A stretch of 64,000 nt of DNA from Mucilaginibacter sp. CSA2-8R (GCF_038806765.1 NZ_CP152389.1:1054001-1118000); one strand, 5' to 3'. Shown: positions 37,564 through 48,136, counted from the first letter of the stretch. Program-made: numbers and translations. The notes: generated by a model from the sequence alone, not told the origin.

Positions 37564-39872
37564 TAAAAACAGATACACACTTAAAAATGACTTTCAAAAC
37601 CTGGTTTGCTGCAATTATAGCTTGTGTTTTAATTACTGGCAATAATGCGGAAGCGCAAAATCTGGTAAATTATGTACAGCCTATGGCAGGTACGGCTATT
37701 GCCACTACAGCATCTGCCTTAAAACATGGCTCGGAGCTAACGGGGGCACGTTTTGCTAATACTATACCTGCTGTGACTTTGCCTTTTGCCATGACCCAGT
37801 GGACGCCGCAAACCCAAATTAGCGAAACTAAGTGTGTACCGCCCTACTATTACCAGGATAAAGTTTTTTATGGTTTTCGCGGGTCGCATTGGATAAGCGG
37901 TTCCTGTATGCAGGATTACGGAAGTTTTAGTGTGATGCCTATCACCGGCCAGCTAAAAACCACCAATTACGGCGCAAACTTCGAACATGTTGATGAAATG
38001 TCGGCTCCGCATTTATATAGCATCAACCTGAAACAATACCAGCTGCATGCTGCCATAACCGGCACCGAGCGTTGTGGCCTGATGCAGTTTACTGCTGATA
38101 AAACAGACAGCTTGTACTTGCTGGTGAAAGCTAACAGTGATTACCATGAAGGTTATATACGGTTTAATGCCAAAACCGGCGAAATATCAGGTTATAACCC
38201 GGCGCATCGCATTTATCAGGGTTGGGGTAAAAGCGCAGGCTTTAACGGGTATTTTGTCATCAAATTTGAAAAAAGTATTGGCAATACAGGTACTTATGTA
38301 AACGATAAGTTGTTTAAAACCGATAGTGTTAAAAATGATGCAGGTGCTGGTATTTACGCCGGGTTTAAACTCAACAAAGGCGAAAAGCTAACCATCCGCA
38401 TTGGTACCTCATTTACCAGTTTAGCCGGTGCCCGTAAAAACCTGCAAGCTGAAGCGCCCGACTTTAACTTTGACCGGGTAGCGGCTACTGCCAAAGCCAA
38501 ATGGGAAAAAACTTTAGGACAAATTACGCTTACCACTACTAATGAGCGCGACAAGCGAATATTTTACACCTCGTACTACCATGCCATGCAGCAGCCGCGG
38601 CTTTTTAATGATGTAGATGGTAAGTACCCCCGCTTTGCCGGCAATTATCAAACTGAGCAATTGGCTGGTGGTAATTATTATGACGATTTTTCGATGTGGG
38701 ATATTTATCGCGCTCAGATTCCGTTATTTGAAATTTTGAATCCGCCTTTCATCAATAACCTGTCTAAATCGTTATTGCTTAAAGGCAAGCAAGCCGGCTG
38801 GATGCCTATTTTTCCTTGCTGGAACAGTTACACCTCCGAAATGATAGGTGACCATACTACCTCAGTCATCAGCTCGGCCTATTTAAAGGGGATTACCGAT
38901 TTTGATGCTAAAGAAGCCTATCAGATTTTAAGGCGCAATGCTTTTGAGCAGCCTGCCAGCCATGCTGATTATGTAGAAGGTAAGGGCCGCCGCGCGCTGG
39001 ATAGCTATTTAAAATATAAATACATTCCGGTTGAAGACAGCGTGCTGGATGCTTTTCATAAAATGGAGCAGGTAAGCCGTACCATGGAGTATGCTTATGA
39101 CGATTTTGCCCTGGCTCAATATGCTAAAAGCTTAAAAAACACAACTGATTACAATGCCTTGATGCAGCGTTCTAAATATTATGCCAATGTGTTTGATAAA
39201 TCGACAGGTTTGGTGCGGGGCAGGCATGCCGATGGTAGCTGGATTACTCCTTTTAAACCCGACCAGAAAGAAACCTACATTACCGAAGGTACGCCCCGGC
39301 AGTTTACATTTTACGTACCGCATGATGTAAGCGGCTTGGCTAAGTTAATGGGCGGCGCGACAAAACTCGAGCAAGCTTTAGATAGTCTGTTTAATAAAGG
39401 CGAGTACTGGCATGGTAATGAGCCCGGGCACCAAATTCCTTTTATGTACAATTATTCGCCCTCGCCTTGGAAAACGCAGGCAGCCGTGCGCAAAATATTG
39501 GCAGCCGAATACAGCGACGGGCCGGGCGGTTTAGGTGGTAACGATGATGCCGGGCAAATGAGTGCCTGGTATATGTTTGCCGCGATGGGCTTTTACCCGG
39601 TTAATCCGGTGTCGGGCGAGTATATGCTTTGCGCACCCCTGTTTGATAAAGTGTCTGTAAGTTTACCGGGCCAAAAAAAGTTTGAAATTGTTTGCCATAA
39701 AGGTAGCGGCGATGCTGCTTATATTCGTGCAGTTAGCTGGAACGGGAAACCTTATAACAGAAACTTTATCCGCTACCAGGATATGATGAAGGGTGGTAAG
39801 CTGGACATTTACCTGCAAAGCCAGCCCAACAAACAATGGGGCAGCAAGCCTCAAAATCAATCTGCCCTGTAA
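37560..39872 (+). CDS. Glycoside hydrolase family 92 (alpha-mannosidase type)
   Basis: 770 residues. GH92 features include YTSYYHAMQQPRLFNDV, YYDDFSMWDIYRAQIPL, CWNSYTSEMIGDHT, GNEPGHQIPFMYNY and GGNDDAGQMSAWYMFAAMG. Known members are Ca2+-dependent exo-alpha-mannosidases of the inverting type. A signal peptide (ends NNAEAQ) is cleanest from the second methionine at 37587, but the ATG at 37560 overlaps the previous stop (ATGA), so both starts are possible. A mannosidase among GH28, GH2 and GH43 enzymes is unexpected for a pure pectin target and suggests a mannose-bearing glycan or unusual specificity. Confidence 0.92.
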   Translation: MIKTDTHLKMTFKTWFAAIIACVLITGNNAEAQNLVNYVQPMAGTAIATTASALKHGSELTGARFANTIPAVTLPFAMTQWTPQTQISETKCVPPYYYQDKVFYGFRGSHWISGSCMQDYGSFSVMPITGQLKTTNYGANFEHVDEMSAPHLYSINLKQYQLHAAITGTERCGLMQFTADKTDSLYLLVKANSDYHEGYIRFNAKTGEISGYNPAHRIYQGWGKSAGFNGYFVIKFEKSIGNTGTYVNDKLFKTDSVKNDAGAGIYAGFKLNKGEKLTIRIGTSFTSLAGARKNLQAEAPDFNFDRVAATAKAKWEKTLGQITLTTTNERDKRIFYTSYYHAMQQPRLFNDVDGKYPRFAGNYQTEQLAGGNYYDDFSMWDIYRAQIPLFEILNPPFINNLSKSLLLKGKQAGWMPIFPCWNSYTSEMIGDHTTSVISSAYLKGITDFDAKEAYQILRRNAFEQPASHADYVEGKGRRALDSYLKYKYIPVEDSVLDAFHKMEQVSRTMEYAYDDFALAQYAKSLKNTTDYNALMQRSKYYANVFDKSTGLVRGRHADGSWITPFKPDQKETYITEGTPRQFTFYVPHDVSGLAKLMGGATKLEQALDSLFNKGEYWHGNEPGHQIPFMYNYSPSPWKTQAAVRKILAAEYSDGPGGLGGNDDAGQMSAWYMFAAMGFYPVNPVSGEYMLCAPLFDKVSVSLPGQKKFEIVCHKGSGDAAYIRAVSWNGKPYNRNFIRYQDMMKGGKLDIYLQSQPNKQWGSKPQNQSAL

Positions 39873-39899
39873 TCGCCAGCCAAATTACCACGTTTAAAA

Positions 39900-42800
39900 A
39901 TGAACAAACTCTGCATACTTTTCCTCCTATATACTTCTTTAACTGCTAAAGCATCGGCCGGCAATATAGAGCCCGACAGCTTAGGCAAAGCACCCGTACC
40001 TAAAGAAATTCAGGACCCCGAATGTTTGGGAATCAATAAGGAGCCTGCCCACGCTACGCTGATGCCATATGCCAGTTTAAAAGAGGCGCTGAAGGCCAAC
40101 CGCCATGCTTCATCTTTTGCTCGGTCACTTAATGGTAAATGGAAATTTAATTGGGTATCGTGGCCGCAAAGCCGGCCCGAAGATTTTTACAAACCGGATT
40201 ACGATGTATCTAAATGGAAGGATATCGAAGTGCCGTCTAATTGGCAGATTAAAGGATACGGTACACCGTTTTACCGCAATATAGGCTATACCTTTCAAAA
40301 GGATTTTCCGCGGGTGATGAGCGCACCACCTAAAACCTATACGGCCTATACAGACCGTAATCCGGTAGGAAGTTACCGCCGTAATTTTACCGTACCGGCC
40401 AATTGGAAAGGCGGACGCTTATTTATCACTTTCGACGGTGTAGATGCCGGTTTCTTTTTATGGATAAACGGCCAAAAAGTAGGTTACAGCGTAAATAGCC
40501 GTAATGCCGCCGAGTTTGATATTACTAAATACGTTAAAGCAGGCGAGAATACGATTGCGGCAGAGGTATACCAGTATACCACAGGCAGCTATCTGGAAGA
40601 CCAGGATATGTGGCGGCTAAGCGGCATATTTCGTAATGTTACATTATGGCGCGCGCCAGAGCAGCATATCCGCGACTACTTCATCAAAACCGATTTAGAT
40701 AAAAATTATAAAAACGGCGTTGCCCAAATTACCGCCAAAGTGATTAGGTATGCCGGCGTAGCTACAGGTAAGCAAAAATTAACGGCCACCATTTATCAGG
40801 GCGATAAAATGGTGGCTACGGCCCTAGTTGCCGTAAGCCCGCTGGCACCGGGCAAAGAAGCTGCCGTTAAACTTTCAATACCTATTACTAATCCTGCCAA
40901 GTGGACGGCCGAGACCCCTAATCTGTATACTGTAGTATTGAAGCTAAACGGAGCAATAGGCGAAACAGAACTGTTATCTCAACAAACGGGTTTTCGTAAG
41001 ATTGAGATTAAAGGCCGCGTGTTTATGGTAAACGGTGTGCCTATCAAATTAAAAGGCGTTAACCGGCACGAGAACTGGCCCGAAGATGGCCATGCCATTA
41101 CCGAGGCGCAAATGATTAAAGACATTGAGGTTATTAAACAAGGCAATTGCAATCACGTACGTACCTGCCATTACTCTGATGATCCGCGCTGGTACGAGCT
41201 ATGCGACCAGTACGGGCTTTACCTCGTAGCCGAAGCCAACGTAGAGTGCCACGGCCTGCGCGACCGGTTTAACGAAGAGCCAACCATGAAAGGCGCCATT
41301 GTTGACCGCAACGTGGCCAACGTGCAAAGTTTTAAAAACCATCCATCGGTAATTATCTGGTCGCTGGGCAATGAGTGCGGCAGTGGTGGCAGTAACTTTA
41401 GGTATGCCTTGCAGGCCATCAACAAAATAGATGGTACCCGCCCAACTCATTACGAAGGTTTTGGGGTGGGGGCTAACAACCCGGCCAGTATTGATAGTAA
41501 AATGTATTCGCCTATTTTGCCGTATGAAAATCCGACGCCTAAACAGAAATTATTATCCTCAGTAGAGTTAACCGCTACAGATAAAAGCCTGACCAAGCCG
41601 TTTTACTTGTGCGAGTTTGCGCACGCCATGTTTAACTCTATGGGATCGCTTAAAGAATATGCAGATCTTTTTGATAAATATCCAACCATTTTGGGTGGTG
41701 CTATCTGGGAGTTTCAGGATCAGGGCATCTGGAACCGGCGCAACTCGGAGCATCCCATCCTGGCCTTTGGTGGCGGGTTTGGCGAGTTTCCGAACGATCA
41801 TTATTTTATTCACAAAGGCGTAGTAGCGTCCGATCGATCGCCTAAGCCTCATTATCCTGAAATGAAACACGTGTTTCAATGGATAAGCGCAAGTGCCGAA
41901 GATTTGAATAAGGGAATGATCAGGGTACGTAACAAATATCAATTTATCAACTTAAGCGGTTTTAAAGCAAGTTACACCATTACTAAAAATGGCGAGGTTG
42001 AAACCTCTGGTAACCTGGATGTGAGTACTATTGCACCACGCTCATCTAAACTGGTACAAATTCCTTACAAAAGCTTTGCCTTTAAACCGGGCAATGTTTA
42101 TCATGTGCGGATAGTCTTTACATTAAATCATGATGAACTTTGGGCAAAAAAGGGATACGAAATAGCATCTGATCAGTTTGAAATACCGGCCGCTGCGGTA
42201 AGTGCTGTGCCAATAATAGCTACTAACGAGCCTGTGAAACTGCAAGATGCCGGTTCGGTAATTACCGTGAACGGTAATGCATTCAGTGCTGTATTTAGCA
42301 AGCAGAGCGGTACTTTAAAATCTTTAATAAACCATGGGGCTGATATGCTGCAAAGCAACGGTGGCCCTATGCTGCACTTGTGGCGTGCCCCGCACCAGCG
42401 TGATGATATTTACGCAGATGACCAGTGGGAAAAGTTTGGTATTAAACAACTGTCATGGTCGGCCAGTGGTGTTAACGCCCGCCAGGTATCACCATCGCTG
42501 GTTGATGTATCGGCTACTTTAACGGGGACCGGTAAAAATAATTTTCAGGTAAAGCACCAGGTGGTTTATCATATTTACGGCAACGGCATTATAAAGGTAG
42601 ATAACCAGGTTAACGCCAACGATGCCAACATCACCATTGCACGCATGGGTGTACGCTTGTTTGTGAACGATGATTACCAACAGTTTAGTTACTTTGGTCG
42701 TGGCCCGATGGAAAACTATGCCGACCGCAAAATTGGCTCTGATATTGGTGTTTACAGCAGTTCGGTAGCTGAGCAGTTAACACCGTACGAAAAGCCGATG

Positions 42801-43097
42801 GAATGTGGTAACCACGAGGATGTACGTTGGGCCTGGCTAAGAGGCAACGGTGGCCGCGGCCTTAAAGTTACTGCTACAACCTCATTGTTACAAGTAGCTG
42901 CATTGCCTTACAGTGACGAGCAGCTGGCACCGGTTGAATACCGGATAGATTTGCCTAAAAGCACTGCTACTGTGCTTACTATTGGCTATAAAACATTGGG
43001 TGTAGGATCTAACTCATGCGGGCCAACACCATTGCCGCAGTACACGGTTACTACCAAGCCGGCCTCGTTTACTTACACATTAAATTTAACCCATTAA
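39900..43097 (+). CDS. Glycoside hydrolase family 2 beta-galactosidase (LacZ type)
   Basis: 1065 residues, LacZ length, with a signal peptide (ends AKASA or nearby). The domain order is sugar-binding domain, immunoglobulin-like, TIM barrel with acid/base E492 (SLGNECGSG) and nucleophile E572 (YLCEFAHAM), second Ig-like, and the C-terminal LacZ beta-sandwich (FGRGPMENYADRK). It removes terminal beta-galactose, plausibly from galactan or arabinogalactan side chains of a pectin. It lies 27 bp after GH92 in the enzyme run. Beta-galactosidase is the default reading; other GH2 activities cannot be excluded without assay. Confidence 0.93.
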   Translation: MNKLCILFLLYTSLTAKASAGNIEPDSLGKAPVPKEIQDPECLGINKEPAHATLMPYASLKEALKANRHASSFARSLNGKWKFNWVSWPQSRPEDFYKPDYDVSKWKDIEVPSNWQIKGYGTPFYRNIGYTFQKDFPRVMSAPPKTYTAYTDRNPVGSYRRNFTVPANWKGGRLFITFDGVDAGFFLWINGQKVGYSVNSRNAAEFDITKYVKAGENTIAAEVYQYTTGSYLEDQDMWRLSGIFRNVTLWRAPEQHIRDYFIKTDLDKNYKNGVAQITAKVIRYAGVATGKQKLTATIYQGDKMVATALVAVSPLAPGKEAAVKLSIPITNPAKWTAETPNLYTVVLKLNGAIGETELLSQQTGFRKIEIKGRVFMVNGVPIKLKGVNRHENWPEDGHAITEAQMIKDIEVIKQGNCNHVRTCHYSDDPRWYELCDQYGLYLVAEANVECHGLRDRFNEEPTMKGAIVDRNVANVQSFKNHPSVIIWSLGNECGSGGSNFRYALQAINKIDGTRPTHYEGFGVGANNPASIDSKMYSPILPYENPTPKQKLLSSVELTATDKSLTKPFYLCEFAHAMFNSMGSLKEYADLFDKYPTILGGAIWEFQDQGIWNRRNSEHPILAFGGGFGEFPNDHYFIHKGVVASDRSPKPHYPEMKHVFQWISASAEDLNKGMIRVRNKYQFINLSGFKASYTITKNGEVETSGNLDVSTIAPRSSKLVQIPYKSFAFKPGNVYHVRIVFTLNHDELWAKKGYEIASDQFEIPAAAVSAVPIIATNEPVKLQDAGSVITVNGNAFSAVFSKQSGTLKSLINHGADMLQSNGGPMLHLWRAPHQRDDIYADDQWEKFGIKQLSWSASGVNARQVSPSLVDVSATLTGTGKNNFQVKHQVVYHIYGNGIIKVDNQVNANDANITIARMGVRLFVNDDYQQFSYFGRGPMENYADRKIGSDIGVYSSSVAEQLTPYEKPMECGNHEDVRWAWLRGNGGRGLKVTATTSLLQVAALPYSDEQLAPVEYRIDLPKSTATVLTIGYKTLGVGSNSCGPTPLPQYTVTTKPASFTYTLNLTH

Positions 43098-43107
43098 TTT
43101 TTTGTTA

Positions 43108-44556
43108 ATGACTTCAGTTTCTTTTTTTCGTTTGCAGCAGCTTTTATTTGCCGGTGCTTTTTTGTTTCTTTTCTTTATTCAAGGCGTAGTTGTAGCTCAG
43201 CAAAAAGCATACAATATAGCCGATTACGGAGCAGTAGGCGATGGCAAAACCAACAACGCCGTTGCTTTGCAAAAGGCCATTGATGCGGCATCTAATGCAG
43301 GCGGGGGCAGAGTAGTAGTGCCATCAGGCGCAACTTACCTCACGGGGCCGTTTAACCTTAAATCGAATATTGAATTTGAGGTACAGGTGAACGCCCGTGT
43401 GCTGGCCAGTCCGGACGAAAAGTTGTACACCCAAAGTGCGTTTAAAGACAACAAGGGCGAAGGCTCGATTTGGATAGGCGGCCAAAACCTGAACAATGTA
43501 ACCCTATGCGGTGCCGGTACCTTAGATGGCAACGGTATTTCTTTTATGGGTGCCGAGCTCGAAGATTCGTACGTGCTTAAACCCTTTAACGTGGTAGACC
43601 CTCGTCCGCATTTGTTAACGATAATGGGTGGCAAAAACATCCGTATCCGCGATTTAAACATCAAAAACTCGGCTTACTGGACAGTACACCTGATTGGTTG
43701 CGATGATGTAGCCATTGACAATATAACACTCCTTAACAGCCTCAAGGTGCGTAACAGCGACGGTATTGATGTTGACCATAGTAAAAACGTGCGCATCAGC
43801 AATTGTTATATCGAATCGGGTGATGATTGTATATGTTTAAAAAACCGTCGTGAGTACGAAGAATTTGGCGCCTGCGAAAATATTGTGGTCAGCAATTGTA
43901 CCATGAGCTCGCGCTCATGCGCCATTAAAATCGGGTCCGAAAATATGGATCGTATCAGCCGGGTGCTTATCAATAACTGTATCATTACTAAGAGTAACCG
44001 CGGTATAGGCATCCAGAACCGCGATGAGGGTACGGTAAGCGATGTGATATTTTCAAATATTTTGATTGACTCGCACCTGTTTTCGGACGTATGGTGGGGT
44101 AAGGCAGAGCCTATTTATGTAACTGCCTACCGCCGCGCCAATGGCAATAACAAGGATGCAGGCTGGCGTTTCCCCAAAGGCCAAACCGAAGGCCGCATAG
44201 GCAAAGTAAGCAACATCACATTCAGCAATATCAAAGCTACCAGCGAAAATGGGGTATATGTAGGCGGCGAAACGCCCGGCATGGTATCCAACATCATGTT
44301 TGACCAGGTAGACCTCAACATTACCAAAACCACTAACATTCCGGGCGGTGTGTACGACCGCAGGCCAAGCAAGGTAGAAGGTTTAATTAAAGCCAAAATA
44401 GCCGGCTTTTATTTAGACGAATCAGAAAATATCACTATCCGCAACAGCTCACTAACCTGGGGCGCCAACCGGCCCGATTATTATGGAGGCGCCATTCAAA
44501 AAGAAAAGGCCAAACAGGTAGTGGTTAAACAGTTGGACGAGCGGTTTGAGAAGTAG
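43108..44556 (+). CDS. Glycoside hydrolase family 28 (polygalacturonase type), second copy
   Basis: 482 residues from the ATG at 43108; a TTG two codons upstream is less likely. The signal peptide ends in GVVVAQ. The beta-helix carries NSDGIDVDHS and ESGDDCICLKN, the classic GH28 Asp motifs, then AIKIGSE and RGIGIQNRDEG in the positions of GHG and RIK. It is the better match of the two GH28 proteins to exo-polygalacturonase-like enzymes. It is the last gene of the enzyme run, 10 bp after GH2 and just before a strong terminator. Confidence 0.92.
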   Translation: MTSVSFFRLQQLLFAGAFLFLFFIQGVVVAQQKAYNIADYGAVGDGKTNNAVALQKAIDAASNAGGGRVVVPSGATYLTGPFNLKSNIEFEVQVNARVLASPDEKLYTQSAFKDNKGEGSIWIGGQNLNNVTLCGAGTLDGNGISFMGAELEDSYVLKPFNVVDPRPHLLTIMGGKNIRIRDLNIKNSAYWTVHLIGCDDVAIDNITLLNSLKVRNSDGIDVDHSKNVRISNCYIESGDDCICLKNRREYEEFGACENIVVSNCTMSSRSCAIKIGSENMDRISRVLINNCIITKSNRGIGIQNRDEGTVSDVIFSNILIDSHLFSDVWWGKAEPIYVTAYRRANGNNKDAGWRFPKGQTEGRIGKVSNITFSNIKATSENGVYVGGETPGMVSNIMFDQVDLNITKTTNIPGGVYDRRPSKVEGLIKAKIAGFYLDESENITIRNSSLTWGANRPDYYGGAIQKEKAKQVVVKQLDERFEK

Positions 44557-44570
44557 TGCTGAGAGCATGA

Positions 44571-44620
44571 CGAAATCAAAAAGCGCCTTTACAAATTTGT
44601 GAAGGGGCTTTTTGATTTCG
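44571..44620. terminator. Bidirectional terminator between convergent genes
   Basis: A 14-bp perfect stem (CGAAATCAAAAAGC with GCTTTTTGATTTCG) plus inner CCTT/AAGG pairs serves the glycan locus from the left and the alpha/beta hydrolase gene from the right. Confidence 0.85.
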
Positions 44621-44641
44621 GTTAACACCCGAGTAATTACC

Positions 44642-45556
44642 TTATTCCTTTTCTTTTAAAAATGAGATAACTGCATTGTTTACCGCTTCCGGGTTTTCTT
44701 CAAACATATAATGCCCGGTATCTGCTAAATGAACCAAATTATACTGTGCAGCCAGCATTGGCAATGCATATTGATAAAACCCATAAGAAACATTGCTGGC
44801 TATGCCCAAAACCGGCATTTTTAACTGGTTATAGCTTTTGGCATCTTCTATGTCCTGGTTAAACGTTTGGTACCACGCATTTGAGGCGCGTATGCGTTCC
44901 GGGTCATTGTAAATAGTGGCGTATATCTCCTTTTCAAAGTCGGATATCTTACTGTCATCTACCATTACATAGTCAAAAAGCCAGTCTAACAACAGGCGAT
45001 ACCTGCCCGCCAGTAACTGTTCGGGTAAGCCTTTTACCTGGTTAAAGCTCATCCACCAGGTGTAAGGCTGCTCATTATCTATTTTACTGCCAAAAGTACC
45101 GGGTGCAGGTAGTAAACGCATTTGCATCATGCCTTCGCCTGGATGTAGCCCATCAGCCACAATCAATTTTGCCACTACTTCTGGGTAATTGAAAGCTAAA
45201 CTCATAGCCACCATACCACCGATATCGTGACCGAGTACATATACCTGCTGCAGCCCAAGTTGCTGGATGAAGTAATAGATATCGGCAGCCATGTTTTTTT
45301 TGCTGTAGCCAGATGCGGGCGTAGCAGAACTGCCCATACCACGTATGTCTGCCACAATAACGCGGAAGTGCTTTGCCAGTTCGGGTGCAACTTTATGGTA
45401 AGAATACCACGTTTGCGGCCAGCCTGGCAAACAGAGCAGGGTAGGACCTTTGCCACCCTCTACATAATGAATTTGCGTGCCGTTAACTGTGATAGTATGA
45501 TTAGTGAAGCCTACCCACTGTTTGATAAGTTCCTGGTCGGTATATTGAATTTGCAT
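44642..45556 (-). CDS. Alpha/beta hydrolase (epoxide hydrolase-like)
   Basis: 304 residues. The oxyanion motif LPGWPQTWYSY, the nucleophile elbow GHDIGGM (Asp nucleophile, not Ser) and the late His in DTGHYMFEE fit the epoxide hydrolase/haloalkane dehalogenase branch. A cap region follows the elbow. No signal peptide is seen, so it is cytoplasmic. It lies 30 bp downstream of an NmrA-like reductase and then a Crp-like regulator, all on one strand, suggesting a small detoxification unit. The substrate is unknown. Confidence 0.85.
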   Translation of the reverse strand: MQIQYTDQELIKQWVGFTNHTITVNGTQIHYVEGGKGPTLLCLPGWPQTWYSYHKVAPELAKHFRVIVADIRGMGSSATPASGYSKKNMAADIYYFIQQLGLQQVYVLGHDIGGMVAMSLAFNYPEVVAKLIVADGLHPGEGMMQMRLLPAPGTFGSKIDNEQPYTWWMSFNQVKGLPEQLLAGRYRLLLDWLFDYVMVDDSKISDFEKEIYATIYNDPERIRASNAWYQTFNQDIEDAKSYNQLKMPVLGIASNVSYGFYQYALPMLAAQYNLVHLADTGHYMFEENPEAVNNAVISFLKEKE

Positions 45557-45586
45557 AGCTGTTGGTTTTAAATGGTGAATGAAAAA

Positions 45587-46483
45587 TTAAGCTTGTTTTT
45601 GCTGCAAGGCATCCGATGCCGATGTCCAGCTTAAACTCAAATAACGTGCATTATCAAGATGGGGATGATGAACTGCAAACATGCTGTATAAATACTGCAT
45701 TTGCTGCCAGCGTGGGTAAAGCTCTGCCTCACCCTCCGGGTTTGCTTGCCTTTGTTTATTGATGACAGCCAGAAATTGTTCTAAGCTACCATCATCAGTT
45801 AATTTAAAAGCTTCACCATAAAGTGATTTACTTAGATCTGCCAAATCTTGTGCACTTATTTGAAAGCTTGCAATATGCAGATGTCGGGGAGTACTATCAT
45901 CCAAAGCCGCCGCCGCTGTATAGGCCGCAGTGTCATTCACCGTAGTGAAGTCAATTTTCCAGTCCTTTTTACCTTCGTAGTAGGCAATAGTTTTGTTTCG
46001 AGTATCAAATAGCGGGATGCCATATTGAAGCACATAAGCAAACGCACCGTTAAATATGGATGTTGCTTTGATTTTACTATCATTAATCAAAGTTTCAAAT
46101 TCTTTACGCAGATCAAAATTCCGATTAACGCCTTCAGGTAATTGGGTATAATCGGTACAAAAATCAGAGGGGATAAAGCGTGGAACGCCTACCTGTAATG
46201 CAGCACTGAGCAATTGTGATTGGGTAGTAACAATCACATCACGTAACCCTGCCAATGCAGACACTATACATGATACGTCCTCGCAGGCAGATAATAAATC
46301 AGTGGGTTTGTTAAAGTCAATTACCTTCACATCTACCCCAATATCCTGTAATGCTTTTGTTTTGGCCGGGTCACTTTGCGCACGTACAACGGCTCTTACC
46401 CCTGCTCCGCAGTTAATTAGTTGTTTGCATATTTGCTTTCCTAAATTCCCGGTAGCACCGGCAACTAAAATAATGTTTTTCAT
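45587..46483 (-). CDS. NmrA-like NAD(P)-binding protein (isoflavone reductase type)
   Basis: 298 residues from the second methionine (MKNIILVAGATGNLG at 46483), which places the Rossmann motif GATGNLG at residue 9; the longer frame from 46531 adds an unlikely leader. The atypical short-chain dehydrogenase fold continues with VRAVVRAQ. Such proteins reduce aromatic or enone substrates or sense NADP. It sits between the Crp-like regulator and the alpha/beta hydrolase, probably in one transcript. Confidence 0.82.
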   Translation of the reverse strand: MKNIILVAGATGNLGKQICKQLINCGAGVRAVVRAQSDPAKTKALQDIGVDVKVIDFNKPTDLLSACEDVSCIVSALAGLRDVIVTTQSQLLSAALQVGVPRFIPSDFCTDYTQLPEGVNRNFDLRKEFETLINDSKIKATSIFNGAFAYVLQYGIPLFDTRNKTIAYYEGKKDWKIDFTTVNDTAAYTAAAALDDSTPRHLHIASFQISAQDLADLSKSLYGEAFKLTDDGSLEQFLAVINKQRQANPEGEAELYPRWQQMQYLYSMFAVHHPHLDNARYLSLSWTSASDALQQKQA

Positions 46484-46556
46484 AGCTTGTGTATTTTGAT
46501 ACAGCAAAGCTACCGGCTTAATGAAATCCAAAAACTACCATTTGGTAGAAATCACA

Positions 46557-47117
46557 CTATGGCAGATTTTTACGAATGCGGCTCAGTGCGTTAGGTGTGA
46601 TGCCCAAATAAGAAGCTAATTGTTTTATAGATACATGTTGCATGACTCCCGGCTTTTTTAAAAATTCGAGATATCGTTCTTCGGCACTGAGGGTCTGAAA
46701 GCGAATAATTTCATCAATCATCCGTATGGCCATCCCTTCCCAAAGCTTTCGGCCAAATTCTTGCCAGGCGGGTATTTGCTTGTAAAGTATTTCCATTTCA
46801 GTTTTGTCAATATAGCAGAGTTCTGTAAGGTCAACTGCTTCTATATTAAATCTGGTAGGCCGTTGCGGACTTAGGCTGGATATTTCGGCAAAGAACTCAT
46901 TGGGCAACACAATCCACGCTGTAAGTGATACTTCCTCTTCAAAAAAAAATCGCAATGCGCCGCTGTTAACAAAATAGTATTGATTGGCAATCTGACCCCG
47001 ACGCAATAGCAACTGCCCTTTATATAACGTTTTGCTGCGAAATTTTGACACAATGGCCTGCAGCTCATCATCGTTTACTACAACCTGACTACTAATGAAC
47101 GATTTGAGTTGATGCAT
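46557..47117 (-). CDS. Crp/Fnr-family transcriptional regulator
   Basis: 186 residues. A cyclic-nucleotide-binding-like beta-roll (about 20-115, with YKGQLLLRRGQIANQYYFV and FFAEISSL) is followed by a short C-terminal helix-turn-helix (VSIKQLASYLGITPNALSRI). This compact form is common in Bacteroidota, where ligands are mostly unknown. It heads the minus-strand run with the reductase and hydrolase (74-bp gap to the reductase) and may control them. The non-coding gap upstream would hold its promoter. Confidence 0.85.
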   Translation of the reverse strand: MHQLKSFISSQVVVNDDELQAIVSKFRSKTLYKGQLLLRRGQIANQYYFVNSGALRFFFEEEVSLTAWIVLPNEFFAEISSLSPQRPTRFNIEAVDLTELCYIDKTEMEILYKQIPAWQEFGRKLWEGMAIRMIDEIIRFQTLSAEERYLEFLKKPGVMQHVSIKQLASYLGITPNALSRIRKNLP

Positions 47118-47548
47118 TATGAGGGCTAATAATGAGGAGTTCTTGGTGAGTAAATTTAAAAAGTGTTTATCAACCTGAACGTTAGTCGATAAAATCTTAA
47201 GACGTTTTTATTAAATATTCGCAAAGTATTGAAAGTTAATGTGTTATATATAAATCAAGAACTTTTTGGATGATTTAGTGGCCAGTATCGATGCAAAATC
47301 AGATGATCAGCCAAATGTGCATGTAACGTTTTTAACCAACAAATATAAGTCACCAAATACTAAGCAATTTTTTGTAAAAGCTTGAATAAAATGTTTGCGT
47401 TTAAAACTTAATTGTTTTAGCTAAGTCGTTTTTTAGGTGTATACCAAATTTAACTTCTTTGTAAGGCTGGATTATAATTCTCTTAAAAGCGTTAAAAATT
47501 TATTGATAATCGATATATTTTATATGTTTGTAATCTTAGTTTAAAATA
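47118..47548. promoter_or_regulatory. Divergent intergenic region
   Basis: About 430 bp of AT-rich DNA between the Crp-like regulator (minus) and the DUF2975 gene (plus). It should contain both promoters. I see no repeat, RNA structure or ORF worth naming. Confidence 0.4.
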
Positions 47549-48133
47549 ATGAATAATTTGGACAGGTGGCTGATAGGGCTGAAGACACTTTTGTGGATAT
47601 CTGTTATAGGATTTGGGCTGACGTTGTATAATGCTGTGTACTTAGTTATCTCCTCTGATCATTTACGGGCGGAGGTACGCCTGAAACAAGGGCGCTTACC
47701 GCTGGAGAAAGTGGATGGTATTCAATTAAACAGCGGGACATTCGTATTTGAATCGGCCAATATTATAGATAGAATAGTATTTAGGCATACTCCCGAAAAT
47801 TGGGATTTCCCACAGTCGCTGTTTGCCTTTTTAAGCTGTGCGCTTTTGCTTTACGTTAGTAGGAGTGTGAGCAGCCAAAATCCTTTTAACCTCAGAACTG
47901 CTAATGCTATTAGGCTTATGGGGCTGGTTTTTATTGGCTACGGATTAATTAATGTGGTTGCAGCCTACTATATGCGTTTGAGGGTTGGGCAACTCACTAA
48001 AGTAATGGACCTGCGCTATATATCATTTCCAAGTGATCTCACTTATCTTAAGTCAGGCGTATTTATTCTGATTTTTTCACTGATTTACCGCATGGGCGTA
48101 GTTTACCAGGAAGAAGCACGATTAACTATTTAA
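47549..48133 (+). CDS. DUF2975-type membrane protein
   Basis: 194 residues with four transmembrane helices (about 12-34, 88-106, 121-142 and 165-184) and an extracytoplasmic loop between the first two. This is the layout of DUF2975 proteins, which are often paired with a tiny XRE-type regulator. Here such a regulator starts 3 bp after this gene. The pair may be a membrane-linked sensor/repressor unit, but no function is established. Confidence 0.75.
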   Translation: MNNLDRWLIGLKTLLWISVIGFGLTLYNAVYLVISSDHLRAEVRLKQGRLPLEKVDGIQLNSGTFVFESANIIDRIVFRHTPENWDFPQSLFAFLSCALLLYVSRSVSSQNPFNLRTANAIRLMGLVFIGYGLINVVAAYYMRLRVGQLTKVMDLRYISFPSDLTYLKSGVFILIFSLIYRMGVVYQEEARLTI

Positions 48134-48136
48134 GCT